Shown: one piece after another, positions 46,936 through 58,431 of the stretch
Position numbering within the stretch: the first letter of the stretch is position 1
Layout of the letters: every line of letters begins with the position of its first letter
The notes under the pieces: model-generated
What the model saw: the letters and a program-made list of their open reading frames with translations, nothing else
Told to the model about the DNA's origin: nothing
The model's database searches: none
Assembly: GCF_009905375.1 (NCBI RefSeq)
Contig: NW_027417471.1
Span: forward strand, 1-64,000
DNA length: 64,000 bases
DNA from: Apium graveolens
Lineage: Eukaryota; Streptophyta; Magnoliopsida; Apiales; Apiaceae
Direction: 5' to 3'
Translations under genes and position numbers: made by a program

Positions 46936-47415
46936 ATGGCACCTAAGGATTTGATCATAGATGGAGCCAAGTTCGTTCCCAATAACTATGCTGCAATCTT
47001 AAATCATGATGAAGCTCCATCTGAGTTACACTATGTGCAAGATCTTCTAGCACACAGTGAAATTGGGTATGCATTGACCCAGCCTCAAGTCATTTCCAGC
47101 CAACAAGTTCTGACGTTTTGGCGGACTGGGCATTTTGACAATGGTGGTGCTACTGGTACTCCAAGTATTATTTTCGAAGTCAATGATGTTGAGCATGTGG
47201 TAACTCCTGGAGCAGTTCGTAAAGCTCTACACTTACCAGAAGGCTGCATTTTCTTAACACCGGAGGAATCAGTTCTACAGCAGCTCATGGCCAATTTGGG
47301 GTATGAGAAGAGTTTGGCCAAGCTTGGACAGTTGAAACGAGCACATATCAGAAAGGAATGGAGTTTGGGGTATGAGAAGAGTTTGGGGATAGGATAACAG
47401 AGGATAGAAATGTAG
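46936..47415 (+). pseudogene. Env-like ORF of D, N-terminal part only
   Basis: Starts MAPKDLIIDGAKFVPNNY. About 140 residues align with C's env-like protein, including TFWRTGHFDNGG, ALHLPEG and LKRAHIRKEWS. Then about 170 bases are deleted and a 23-base copy of nearby sequence (47295-47317) is inserted as filler (47364-47386). Frame ends at 47397. The remainder joins C's pol. Non-functional. Confidence 0.85.
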
Positions 47416-47416
47416 T

Positions 47417-50358
47417 TTAAACTTCAACAACATAAATGAGCTAGTAAAGAAAGATCTTGTGGGAGGACTGCCAAACTCAGTATTCGCTCCTGATGGCCTT
47501 TGTGATTCATGTCAAAAGGCAAAACAAAGAAAATCTTCATTCAAGAGCAAAACTGAATCTTCAATTCTTGAGCCTTATCACCTACTGCATATTGATCTAT
47601 TTGGTTCAGTCAATGTCTTGTCTATTGCAAAGAAGAAATATGCTATGGTTATAGTGGATGAGTTCACAAGGTACACTTGGGTGTATTTCTTTCACAAGAA
47701 GAATGAAACTGCATCTACTCTAACTGATCATGTTAGACAGCTGGATAAATTGGTCAAAGATTCTGTTAAAATAATAAGAAGTGATAATGGCACTGAGTTC
47801 AAGAATTCAATCATGAAAGAGTTCTGCAAAGAGCATGAAATCAAACAGTAATTTTCTGCACCTGGAACTCCACAGCAAAATGAAGTTGTAGAAAGAAAGA
47901 AGATGACTCTCATTGAAGCTGCACGAACTATGCTTGATAAAGCAAAGCTACCAACCTACTTTTGGGCTGAAGCTGTGCAGACTGCTTGTTTCACTCAGAA
48001 TTCAACTCTGATCAACAAGCATGGAAAAACACCATATGAGATGGTGAAGAAAAAGAAGCCAAATCTGAAATACTTTCATGTATTTGGATGTAAGTGTTTT
48101 TTTCTTTAGACTCATCCTGAACAGCTGTCAAAATTTGATCTAAAAGCCGATGAAGGAATTTTTGTTGGATATCCACTTTCCACAAAAGCCTTCAGAGTCT
48201 ACAATTTAAGAATAAGGGTTGTCATGGAATCTATCAATGTATCTTTTGATGATAAGAAGATGACTGGACTTGAAGATTTCAATGATCATGATCGGCTGAG
48301 ATTTGAAAATAAAGATTTAAGTTCTGATTCTACAAATTCTGGTGGCTTAAATCCTGATCCTATAAGTTCTGACGGGTTAAATTTTGATGTCATTGAAACT
48401 GTGGTAACTACTCCAAGGAAAAATGCACCTTTCCAGAGGGAGCAATCTGAAGATCCTACCACAACTCAAGACTCTCAAGAAGCATCAGAACCTGTCATTG
48501 GATCTTCAAGTTCTGATTCATTAAGTTCTGATGAGCCAAGTTCTGATAATTCTGGAAACTCTGATACTTCAAATCCTGATGGATCCAACTTAAATTCTAA
48601 AGTCTAGAGAGCATAACTACAGGGGTAGCATCAGAAAATGCTGATGGAGATAGCATGGATCATGGGGGAGGATCCAGTTCTAGAGAACAACTCCAATCTG
48701 CAAGGAAGTGGACTAAAGCATATACACCTGACTTAATAATTGGAGGTCCTGAAGCAGGTGTCAGAACTAGAATAGCAACATCAAATGAATGTCTCTATCA
48801 CTCTTTTCTATCTCAGACTGAACCAAAGAAAGTGGAAGAAGCTCTTCAAGATGTTGATTGGGTGCAAGCAATGCAGGAAGAGTTAAATGAATTTGAAAGA
48901 AATAAAGTCTGGACCCTAGTGCCAAGACCAAAGAACAGATCAGTTGTTGGCACAAAGTGGGTGTTCAGAAACAAAACTGACAGTGATGACATAATTACAA
49001 GGAACAAAGCAAGGCTGGTTGCTAAAGGCTACTCTCAACAGGGGGTATTGATTATGATGAAACTTTTGTACCAGTTGCTAGATTGGAAGCCATAAGAATC
49101 TTTTTGGCTTATGCTGCTCACAAAAAGTTTAAAGTCTTTCAAATGGATGTGAAAAGTGCTTTTCTCTATGGAGAATTGGAAGAAGAGGTTTATGTTGAAC
49201 AACCTCCAGGCTTTGTAGATTCAAAATTTCCAAATCATGTCTACAGGCTTGACAAAGCACTTTATGGCCTTAAGCAAGCTCCAAGAGCATGGTATGAGAC
49301 TTTAGCTCAATTCCTTCTGAGAAAGTGGATTTCACAGAGGTACAATTGATAAAACACTGTTCTACCTCAACCATGGAAAGGACTTACTTTTGGTACAGAT
49401 ATATGTTGATGATATCATATTTGGTTCTACAAATGCCAAACTCTGTGAAAGGTTTGCAAAGCTAATGCAGTCAAGATATCAAATGAGTATGATGGGAGAA
49501 CTTAGTTATTTTCTAGGACTTCAAGTCAAGCAAAATGGAGAAGGTACTTTTATCTGTCAATCCAAGTACACCAGAAATTTACTCAAGAAATTTGGAATGC
49601 AAGACAGTTCAACTGCATCCACTCCCATGGCCACTGCAACCAAGTTAGATAAAGATACTGGCTCATCAGTAGATATTACTAACTACAGAGGTATGATTGG
49701 CTCTTTACTCTATTTAACTGCAAGTAGACCTGATATCATATATGCTACCTGTCTTTGTGCAAGATTTCAGGCTGATCCAAGAGAACCTCATCTAATAGCT
49801 ATGAAAAGAATTTTCAAGTACCTCAAGGGTACAGCTGATCTAGGATTGTGATATCCTAGAGAATCAGATTTTAAGTTAATAGGTTACTCAGATGCAGATT
49901 TTGCAGGATGCAAAATAGACAGGAAAAGCACTAGTGGAAGCTGCCAATTTCTTGGAGGCATATTAGTTTCTTGGTTTAGCAAGAAACATAAATCAATTTC
50001 CACATCAACTGCAGAAGCAGAATATATTGTTGCAGGAAGCTGTTGTGCATAGATTCTTTGGATGAAGAATCAATTACTGGATTATGGGTTAGAATTTTCT
50101 AAAATACGTACTTACTGTGATAATCAAAGTGCTATTGCTATGACAGGTAATCCAGTTCAACACTCAATGACAAAGCACATCAGCATTAGGTACCATTTCA
50201 TAAGGGAACATGTGATGGAAGGTACAATGGAATTGCATTTTGTTCCAACAGATCAACAACTAGCAGATATCTTGACAAAACCACTATGTGAAGCTACTTT
50301 TACAATACTGGTAAATGAACTTGGAATGGTTTCAGGTTCTTTCTCTAAATCTGCTTAG
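47417..50358 (+). pseudogene. Pol of C, second part (INT-RT-RNase H)
   Basis: Continues the C pol broken at 23805. Integrase zinc region continues at NFNNINELVKKDLV; core motifs RSDNGTEF present; stops at 47849, 48107 and 48605. RT starts in a new frame near 48655, with intact GTKWVFRNK where B and D carry a stop. Frameshifts near 49050 and 49320. YVDDIIFGS at about 49402. Stops at 49849 (TGG to TGA) and 50050 (CAG to TAG). Ends FSKSA. Not functional. Confidence 0.88.
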
Positions 50359-51693
50359 TTTTTGTTCTCATGCATCAGACTTTATGATCAGTGTTTATAG
50401 ATTGTCTTATCTTCATGTAATCTGTGCTTAAACTGTTAATATATTAAATACTTATTGTTATCTGATGTGATTCTATAAACTCTGATAGTGTTTTGAATGT
50501 TCTATGACTATTCAATCCAATGAGGATTACTGTGCTAAATACTGACCTAGTAGTCTTTAACATACTAGAAATCCTATGTTTGAATTAGTTGTTTATGTGG
50601 AAATTCATTAACACAAGCAAATTATGATATTGAGCTTAGTCAAATTTACTTTGTGTATCTTATTACTAAGTCACAAACTAGATTCTTGCTTCTTATCTGT
50701 CAAATTCTGATGTCAGTAAATCTTAAGGATGAACTAAATGCTGATAAGCCTCACTTATCTGGAGAAAAGAAGAGAAAAGAAAATTAAAGTCAGGTACTCC
50801 TTTGAGATCTAGAGTAAATATGTGGAAGGGAAGACCCAATTGCATTGCTGGTATTAAGTTATATGCATTAGAAAAACAAATAATTTTTTTTTGGTGACTT
50901 TTCACATTCTCTGATTACTGGAGAAATACTCTGATAATAGCATAAATTCTGATAAGCAATTGTGACTCATTTACACTGAGGAGCCACTTTGAAAAAGAAT
51001 TCTAAAAGATGCATAAAATGAGCACAAACAGTTGAGGTGGACTCATGCACAAATTTATCGTATAGTAGACTTCAAAATTAATGACAGATATTAAGCATTT
51101 TTCTTAGTTATGCCTTATTTCTAAGATGTACTGAAGTTTATCATACTTTAATATTTATCTGGTATTCTGCTAAATGCACACACTCTCACTCCATATGAAT
51201 GATGAAAATTACTATGGTGATTAAGTTATTTTTGACAAACAGTCAAGTGTCATGTGCATAAATTCTGAGGACAAGTTCTGATGGAAGTTCTGATGATTAA
51301 ACTCTGAAAAAACAAGTCAGTATTTATATGAAGAATCACAGATACAAATATTCACTTTTTGAGTTAAGAAGCCATGTTCTGATGACCGTTAAATTCTGAT
51401 GTTAGTCAAGTTCTGATGTAAATCCTGATGGAAACTCTGATGCTTATATGGCATTATTTATTTACTTAACTTATTTGTGGTAAATACTGGAACGGTCATA
51501 TTTAATCAGAATATAATTATGTGAGATAAAAACAGTCATAATCATTTGTGTTAGTGGTAAACGTGTTTATCTTGAAAAACAGCATGCACACATTAATTAT
51601 TACTTATTTCCCGTGCCCACTAATTCCTGCTTTAACTATTGACTGTTCACATATTGCCAAGTGTAAACTGTCTACCATACTTCACGTGGGTTG
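50359..51693 (+). other. C pol-env spacer with AGTTCTGAT motifs
   Basis: Non-coding, aligned with D's spacer but lacking the small-ORF module. AGTTCTGATG-like motifs cluster at about 51250-51440. Confidence 0.65.
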
Positions 51694-51701
51694 TATAAAT
51701 A
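51694..51701 (+). promoter_or_regulatory. TATA box before C env-like ORF
   Basis: TATAAATA, 167 bases upstream of ATG 51861, followed by a CT-rich leader. Confidence 0.5.
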
Positions 51702-51860
51702 AGAAAGTTAAAAGATTTTACAATCTTTTACCTACTTCTCTCATTCTCTTATCTCTTTTATTTTCTCCCACCCACTAATATTCTCTGAAGTTCTTTTTCA
51801 TTTAGGCATTTTATCAAACACCTTGCAAACACTTTTTTTCTCACTTGATTTTTAACAGAA

Positions 51861-54800
51861 ATGGCACCAAAAGATATTTTTTTTTAATGGAGCTAATTTT
51901 GTTCCTAACAATTACTTAGCTATTCTCGGCAAGGATGAAACCCCAACAGATCTTCATTTCATCCAGGATTTCCTTGCTAATAGTGAGATTGGGTATGCTT
52001 TGACCCAACCTCAATCTATCTCAGGAACTCAAGTGTTGGAGTTCTGGAGAAGTGGTATGTATGATAATGGTGGAGCAAAGGGTCCACTAGTCTTATTTTC
52101 ACAACAGGGGAGGATGCCCATGTGGTGACTTTGGCCACAGTTCGACAAGCACTCCATCTACCCGAAAACTGCACATATTCAACAGTTGAGGAGCCAGCTC
52201 TTCAACAGCTAATGGCCAATCTAGGCTATGAGAAAACTTTGGCAAAACTGGGACAGTTGAAGAGACCCAACATAAGGAGGGAATGGAGTTTCTTCTTTGA
52301 CTGCATCACCAGGACTTTTGCAAACAAATGCTCTAATTTTGATGCAATCCCAATTCTCAGTCAACAAATCGGGTATGCTCTCATTAATCAAACTCATTTT
52401 GATTATACAAGTGCTATTTTAGGCTTTATTGGGGATAGGATGATAGAAGATAGAAATACTGTTTACTTTGCTAGATTCTGTCAGCTTATTTATAGTTTAT
52501 GTTGCTCTGATGCAACCCAATTAGCAAGTGAGTTAATTGAACCATTTAAGCTTGCTAAGAGAGCCTTTACTGACTTATTATCTACTGATAATAAGAAAAT
52601 GTTTTGAGACCCCTCTAAATTCCACTTTCAGTCAAACAATTTTTGGTAAATTCTGATCCAGTCACCTACACTGCATTATATCCTGATGTCCAACCAACTT
52701 AACCTACATCAGTATCTCCAACAACTACACAACCAACCACCTCTCAACCTCAACCAACTCAACCTACAATCAGAACTTACTTCCAACCATCAACTCAATC
52801 CTTACAACAACAACCATCAGCACATACCATCAGACCTTCATCTTCCAAGCCTAAAAGGGCAAAGTCTGTTCCTCAACCTCCAAAAAAGAGAAGAAAGATG
52901 ATTCTCAGGGATGAATCTAATAGTGAAGAGGAGCCAATACAGGTTCATGCATCAGAACCTGTGACTATTGAAGCTGAAACTCTGGTTTTTCAGAAAGAAA
53001 CAGAAGTTGAAAGGTCAACCCATCAGGTAAATGCTGAAACTCAAAGTTCTGATACTTTGAAGAGAAAAAGAGAAATGTAAGTTCTGATGCTGCTGAAGCA
53101 ATTCCTTCATTAGCAAGGAGATTGAATAAAATGAGGGCTAAGAGGCACATGGCTAAGCCTCCATCAGAAGATACTATTGAAGAAGCCAAGGAAGGGGATC
53201 AGGAATCTCTGATCTCAAATCCAATTGTGATTGAATCTCTGCCACCTCCAGCTAAAGCCAAAGACACTGCTAATGATTCAGTGGTTACACCTCCCGTCTC
53301 TCCTCTTCATGAAGATGTTACAGTTGAAGATTCAGGCTTAAGTCCTGAAATTGACATCGATAGGCTGCACATTCCTACTATTCTTTATTTGAAAGCTCCT
53401 ACAGCAGCTCAGCCATCTACTGATAATTCTTCAATCTTAAATGCTGATGCTGAGATACCATCTACACCAATTCTGGATCAAGAACCTGAAGATCAGAATT
53501 TAGATGAAGTTGAATCAGAAACTCCTATAGCCTCACACACTGTTGTGTTATAAGAGGATAATGAGTCTTCTTCAAGCTCTTGAGACAGTGTTTCTGTACA
53601 TAATCCAGCTCCTGTACTTGGAAAGGAAGCATTGGTCAAGAAATTTGTTGAACATGATGCTCATGTACCTTGGGATGAAACTCATAGATGAGTAGAGTGG
53701 ACCAAGAAGTGGAATGATTCTGATTTCATTCCAACCTCTAAAATTCTGACAAAGCACATTGCTAAGGCTGATGAGCTGATGACTAGTACTAATTTCAAGA
53801 CTCAACTTAAAATTATAGCTCTAACTACCAAAAGCCTTCAAGGTCTACAATCTGAAACTCAAGCAAAGGTTGATAAACTACAAGAATCAGCTAATAAGCT
53901 AGATATGCAGATCAAGCTTGACAAGACAAGGATTATCAGACCTACACTTGAGAAAGTAGAAGCAATTAAGAAAGCTCAAGAGAAGCAACATGCCCAAATC
54001 TCCGAGGTCCTGGCTAATCAAGCTTCTCAACAGGCTCAATTGAATGAGATCCAATCTTCAGTTGAACTTCTTCTCTCACTCCTACTATCAGATGATGCCA
54101 AAACGGGGGAGAAGATAGTTAAGTCCAAATGCTCTAATGATCAAATACTGAAGAAGAAAGATGATGAAGCTGATGACCAGGGAAACCCTAGCAAGGGTAG
54201 AGGTCAAGTTCAAAGTAAAGAGCACAACAACAAAGTTTCTTCAAGGAAACTAATTTCTGATGAAGCAAAGATCAAGACAGGAGTTAAAGTTGCTACTAGA
54301 GATCCATTTCTATTGACTAACAGACCTCTTGAAGATTTTACACAGAAACACCTTGATAAAGTTATCTCGGTTCAAGTGGTACTGGATGCTCATGACAAAC
54401 ACAATGTCAAGGAAAATCTGATTCTATTTCTTGAAGATGGAAGGACATATCAGATGGCAGAATCAGATGTGCTGAACAAATCACTGAAAGAACTTCAATT
54501 CTTTCATTATCTTTTAGAGGTAAAGTCTGATATTACCAGGAGATGGTCAAATTTTATATTGAAGACCATCAGAGATAAAGTAAGAATTTCTGGTTCAAGA
54601 GTTACATAATTCATTCCTAGTATTGTTGAAGATGATGGAAGTGAGATTCCAATGAAGAAGAATTTTGCTAAGCTTGAAGTGATTCTGAAAGGGAAATGTC
54701 TGTGCTATAATGAAGATTCTTCTCATCCTAGGGTAATAAAACTGAATGATGGTTTAGAAAGAAACCATATCTCTGCTTTAAGGACTGCAATCTATCAGAT

Positions 54801-54924
54801 TGGAAGTCAGAATGAAGAGATGAAGTAAGTCAAGACTACACTCTCTCAAGTCCTGAGGATTAAAGAAGAAAAGCTGATATCAAACTTTGTCAAGAATCAT
54901 TATGGATTCAGATTGACTCAGTGA
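51861..54924 (+). pseudogene. Env-like post-pol ORF of C, broken, about 1,020 codons
   Basis: Starts MAPKD, then a frameshift in a T-run. Its N-terminal module (VRQALHLPENC, LKRPNIRREWSFFFD) matches D and, more loosely, B. 52122-52607 is an open stretch of that module. A Pro/Gln/Asn-rich linker follows, then Glu/Ser-rich sequence with frameshifts near 52900 and 53100. From 53122 one frame continues with stops at 53551, 53581, 53688, 54607 and 54826 to TGA 54922, including a coiled-coil region (53820-54090). No membrane segment is evident. Function unknown. Confidence 0.78.
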
Positions 54925-55051
54925 GATTGGTAAAAGCTACAAGGACGGTAAGTTGTAGTTAGTTATCTAGTTAAACTCTTATTTGCATTTGTACTTAAAT
55001 ATTTTTGACATCATCAAATCTATTAACTTGTAAATTTTGCATAATTTACAT

Positions 55052-55063
55052 GTTGGGGGAGAT
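55052..55063 (+). other. Polypurine tract of element C
   Basis: GTTGGGGGAGAT immediately before the 3' LTR. Confidence 0.87.
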
Positions 55064-55561
55064 TGTTAGATATATTTGAGATGTCATGACTTAATGGAAG
55101 TCAGAACTTAATATCAGAACTTAAGGTCATATCAGAACTTAAGTGCGGGAAGACTTTCATATAAGGAAGGAATCTGATTTACAGTAGAAGATCGAGACTA
55201 AAATAAAAGAAGATATGCATGGAAAGAGTTAGAAGACTGGAAGACTTGTAGAAGATATCTGATTAATATATTTTATGAGACAAAATTGTATTCCATATCA
55301 ATTAGAAGTTATCTTGTAACTGTGTACTATATAAACACAGACTTAGGGTTTACACTATATGTGTTATCATTATCGAGAAGATTATACATTGTAACCTAGC
55401 AGCTCTTAGTGATATTTGTTCATCACTAAGAGAGAACAACAGTTCTTATTGTAACATAGTTTATTCAATATACTTGATCTTTGTTACATACTTGTGTTAA
55501 ATCAATTTGATTGTATAAACAATGTATTTAACCTCCTTCTACAGTGTTGTGTGACCTAACA
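55064..55561 (+). repeat. 3' LTR of element C
   Basis: 498 bp, paired with 20391-20957. Lacks 69 bp of U3 near its start. TATA box at 55328-55335. Followed by TSD TATAT at 55562-55566. Confidence 0.93.
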
Positions 55562-55678
55562 TATATTATTATTATTACTTCATTTGTCTACTGCCTAGTG
55601 CATAATCAGTTATGGGTAAAAGCAAATGTATCAGGCTGTGTACGAAATCAAAATGGTTTGGGAGTGAGTAATGTATAG

Positions 55679-56444
55679 AGATGCACAAAACGCCCGGACC
55701 CGAAAATCTGGCCCGACCCGATCCGGTCAAAGCCTGGTCATGCCCGGCCCGGGCTTCGGATCTCGACGGGCCCTATATTTTTAGGCAAAGCCCGGCCCGA
55801 CCCGGTTAAAAGCCCGTGCTTCGGCCCGGCCCGATTAAAAGCCCGAAAATACCCGAAAAAGCCCGGTTATAATCAGATTATTCTAACATATTTTTTTATA
55901 TATTTATATATTCACATTTACTATAAATATAAATAATACTTTAAATACACATATATATATATATTTACATATTTGTGATTAATAATATTATTTATATTCT
56001 TCGTTGCATAAGTAATGAAAGAAGATATAATAAGTACACTATATATATATTTGGATATCATTGTTATCATAATAATGATAAAACATATTATTCTATAAAC
56101 ATGTTTATTTTTTGCCGAACTTAAATATTTTCAACGAAATAATATTTTCATAAAATATTCCATATAAACTAATACATTTTTACGATGATCTAGTTGCTAA
56201 CATATGTATTCTTCGGAATATCTAATAATACTCGATCCGATTTAAATTAGAATTAAGCCCGACCCGATCCGATCCGGCCCGAAAAAAGCCCGGTTAGGCC
56301 CGCCTCAAGGGCCCAAACGGTTCTGACATTTTCGGAAAGTTCGGCCCGGCCCGGTAAAAGTCAAAACCCGAAAAGTCCGGCCAGGTTAAAACCCGGGTTT
56401 TTTAAGACCCGGTCAAAACCCGCGGCCTCTTATGCATCTTTAAT
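55679..56444. mobile_element. GC-ended MITE-like element, probably hAT type
   Basis: Both ends are dense in GCCCGG/CCCGAAAA motifs in opposite orientation, with an AT-rich middle. Termini AGATGCAC and, inverted, AGATGCAT. Flanks AATGTATA and AGTGTATA could be a decayed 8-bp TSD. Exact ends are uncertain by several bases. Its composition contrasts strongly with its surroundings. Confidence 0.55.
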
Positions 56445-57540
56445 AGTGTATAATGGAAATCAGCTTGGCCTTAATAATTAAACCGGGTTGGGTTAGGTTA
56501 GAGTTTTAAAAAGTTAAAATCTGAACCAATCCAATGTAATCGGCTAATAAAAATTTAATCCAACTAATTCATAAATTTGAATAGTTCAATTTGATCGGCC
56601 CAATTAAGGGTTGAGTCGGGTTGGTTGAACGGATTTGCTAAAAATGGGCAGCACTAATCAGTAGTGCTAGTAAAGCAGGCGGTTATTATGCCAGCCAAGA
56701 CCAAGACCAAGACCAAGACCACTTTGCAGAATTCATCTCTCTTTATTCATCTGCTTTATAAAAGTTATCAGATCCTCCGTGCCTCTTCTCACATGGTCAT
56801 GCCCATCTCCGTTTGGGTTAAAAATGAGAGCGGGTGGGTTGGGCATCATAAAAGGCATCTCAAATTTTATATTGATATTCATTATTTTTTTCTAAAAATT
56901 ATTGATTGTATCGACTTAATTAATTATTCTATATAACTGATTTGATTTTATAATTCGATTAATTATTATATTTTTTAAATTAATATTTAGTTTAATAAAT
57001 TAATTATTTTCAAATTTTATTAAACACATCCGATTAATATTTCGATTAATTAATCCGATTAATTATTGATTAACTGATAAATCACCGAAAAGTTGCTCTA
57101 TCCAATAATGTCAATTTCCGCTTTTTAAAATGATGCATTTCACATAAAAAATATTTATGTCATTTTAACTTTCGGGGGATTTTTTTCGAAGGAGTATAGT
57201 ATGGGTTTTGCTTATAAACCCGATTATTGAAATTTATAAAGCAAACTACAGTAGTATTTATAAATTAATATTAATATTTGAACAATTATCATCACTTTCT
57301 TACAAAAATAAAACTACTAAAACAGATTTGAAGTTTGAACAATAAAAAAAAAAGAAAATCGACAGTTAATTAACCAGTCAGCACTAAAATATTAAAGTAT
57401 TATAAAATAGTCGGAACATAATTTTATACTAAAAATTGGCGCCCTGGAAATTGAAGAATTGCCGCTTGTTACTTTGTTTTTTTCTCAACTTGGTCTGAGG
57501 AATCCATCGATAAATTCAAGTGTAAAAGAAACTATCAAAC
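56445..57540. other. Intergenic with possible MITE remnant
   Basis: 56470-56660 has GGGTTGGGTTAGG and inverted GATCGGCCCAAT motifs and a GGGCAGCACTA end, resembling half of a hAT MITE, without a partner. An AAGACC hexamer is repeated at 56696-56722. No gene recognised. Confidence 0.45.
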
Positions 57541-57666
57541 TGACACTGACACACTTCATTATTTATATGTACAATTACACACACATACATACATGTATGT
57601 ATTCTAAATACTGTACACTCTTCTTTTCTTTTCCTCAGCTTTCCCTTCCATTTTTAGACCTTCTTC

Positions 57667-57697
57667 ATCATATTATTATTATTATTATTATTATTCC
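57667..57697. repeat. ATT microsatellite in leader region of ankyrin gene
   Basis: About nine to ten ATT units, upstream of the ankyrin start codon and probably within its transcribed leader. Likely polymorphic. Confidence 0.8.
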
Positions 57698-57886
57698 AAA
57701 TACTGAGCTTTTTTCTTTTGTATGTTTATCTTGTAGGGAATGGTTAGCTTTAATGGGGTTTAATTCTTGAGCTTAATTATTGCCTATTTTTTTTTTGTTT
57801 CTTGCTTGCTAATTATTTCTTGGGCCCATCCTGTTTCTCCTTTATATCAAGTGCTGGATCTTCTTGTCTCCTTCATCTTTTATCAG

Positions 57887-58403
57887 GTACTCATCTTTAT
57901 TTATTTCTCATGCGTTTTTTGTTGTTGTCATTGTTGTTATTGTTTCATTTACTTTCTCAGGGTTTTAATGGTTAATTAATTGTGTTGTTTATTAATTTTA
58001 GTAGCTTTAATCTTTGTCATTATTATCATAATTACTTCAACAGTTCAACTCACTATGTTTTGACTCCTTTTCTTTAACCTTACCATGATACTTAATTGTT
58101 GCTTTTCGCATGCTATTTCTCTGCAATATCTGACCTTTGTTTGTTGCTTGAATCTTTGTTTATTAAATTTTAAACTATAAATTTGCATTTGTTTTTTTTT
58201 TGTTGGTACTAACTCTATTTAATGGTAAATAACTAGTTTACTATCTGCTGCTACATGCACTATGTGCTTGGTTGTATAATTTTAACAATTTGATTTCTTG
58301 CTTGGTTGCTACATCAAGAAAGTTCTTGATAATAGTCTTGTTGAATTAAAAATTTGGACTGAAAATTTAGGCTGATTCTGCCAAAAAATTGCTGCTTTTG
58401 TAG
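57887..58403 (+). other. Probable 5'UTR intron of the ankyrin gene
   Basis: Donor ATCAG|GTACTC and acceptor TTTTGTAG|AATAC, 28 bases before the start codon, with a T-rich interior. Another acceptor-like site lies at 57736, so the leader may have more than one intron. Inferred from splice-site shape only. Confidence 0.45.
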
Positions 58404-58431
58404 AATACTATTTGGTCTTGAGTTTTCTGTG

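Larger units (their letters stand above)
38292..47416 (+). mobile_element. Sirevirus-like copia element D nested in B's 3' LTR, 3' end deleted
   Basis: Same family as C. Has 5' LTR, PBS, gag, pol, a spacer with an extra small ORF and the start of an env-like ORF. Left target bases would be AAAGT (38287-38291), but the right copy is lost. The sequence switches to C's pol at a 4-base overlap TTTA (47416-47419), so D's env-like remainder and 3' LTR are gone. Confidence 0.87.
20391..55561 (+). mobile_element. Outer Sirevirus-like copia element C, carrying nested B and D
   Basis: The LTRs at 20391-20957 and 55064-55561 are a pair: they match along their shared length with about 18 substitutions by eye over roughly 490 bases, plus a 69-bp deletion in the 3' copy. 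Exact 5-bp duplication TATAT flanks them (20386-20390 and 55562-55566). C's own sequence is 20391-23805 and about 47416-55561. Element B entered its pol at 23805/23806. Gag-pol order PR-INT-RT-RNase H is copia, and the long ORF after pol is the Sirevirus arrangement. All of C's ORFs are broken. Confidence 0.9.

Noticed and set aside
38292..55561. A single element with tandemly duplicated pol genes
   Set aside because: The 55064 LTR pairs with 20391 and not with 38292, and the pol at 47416 continues the one broken at 23805. Nesting plus deletion explains it.
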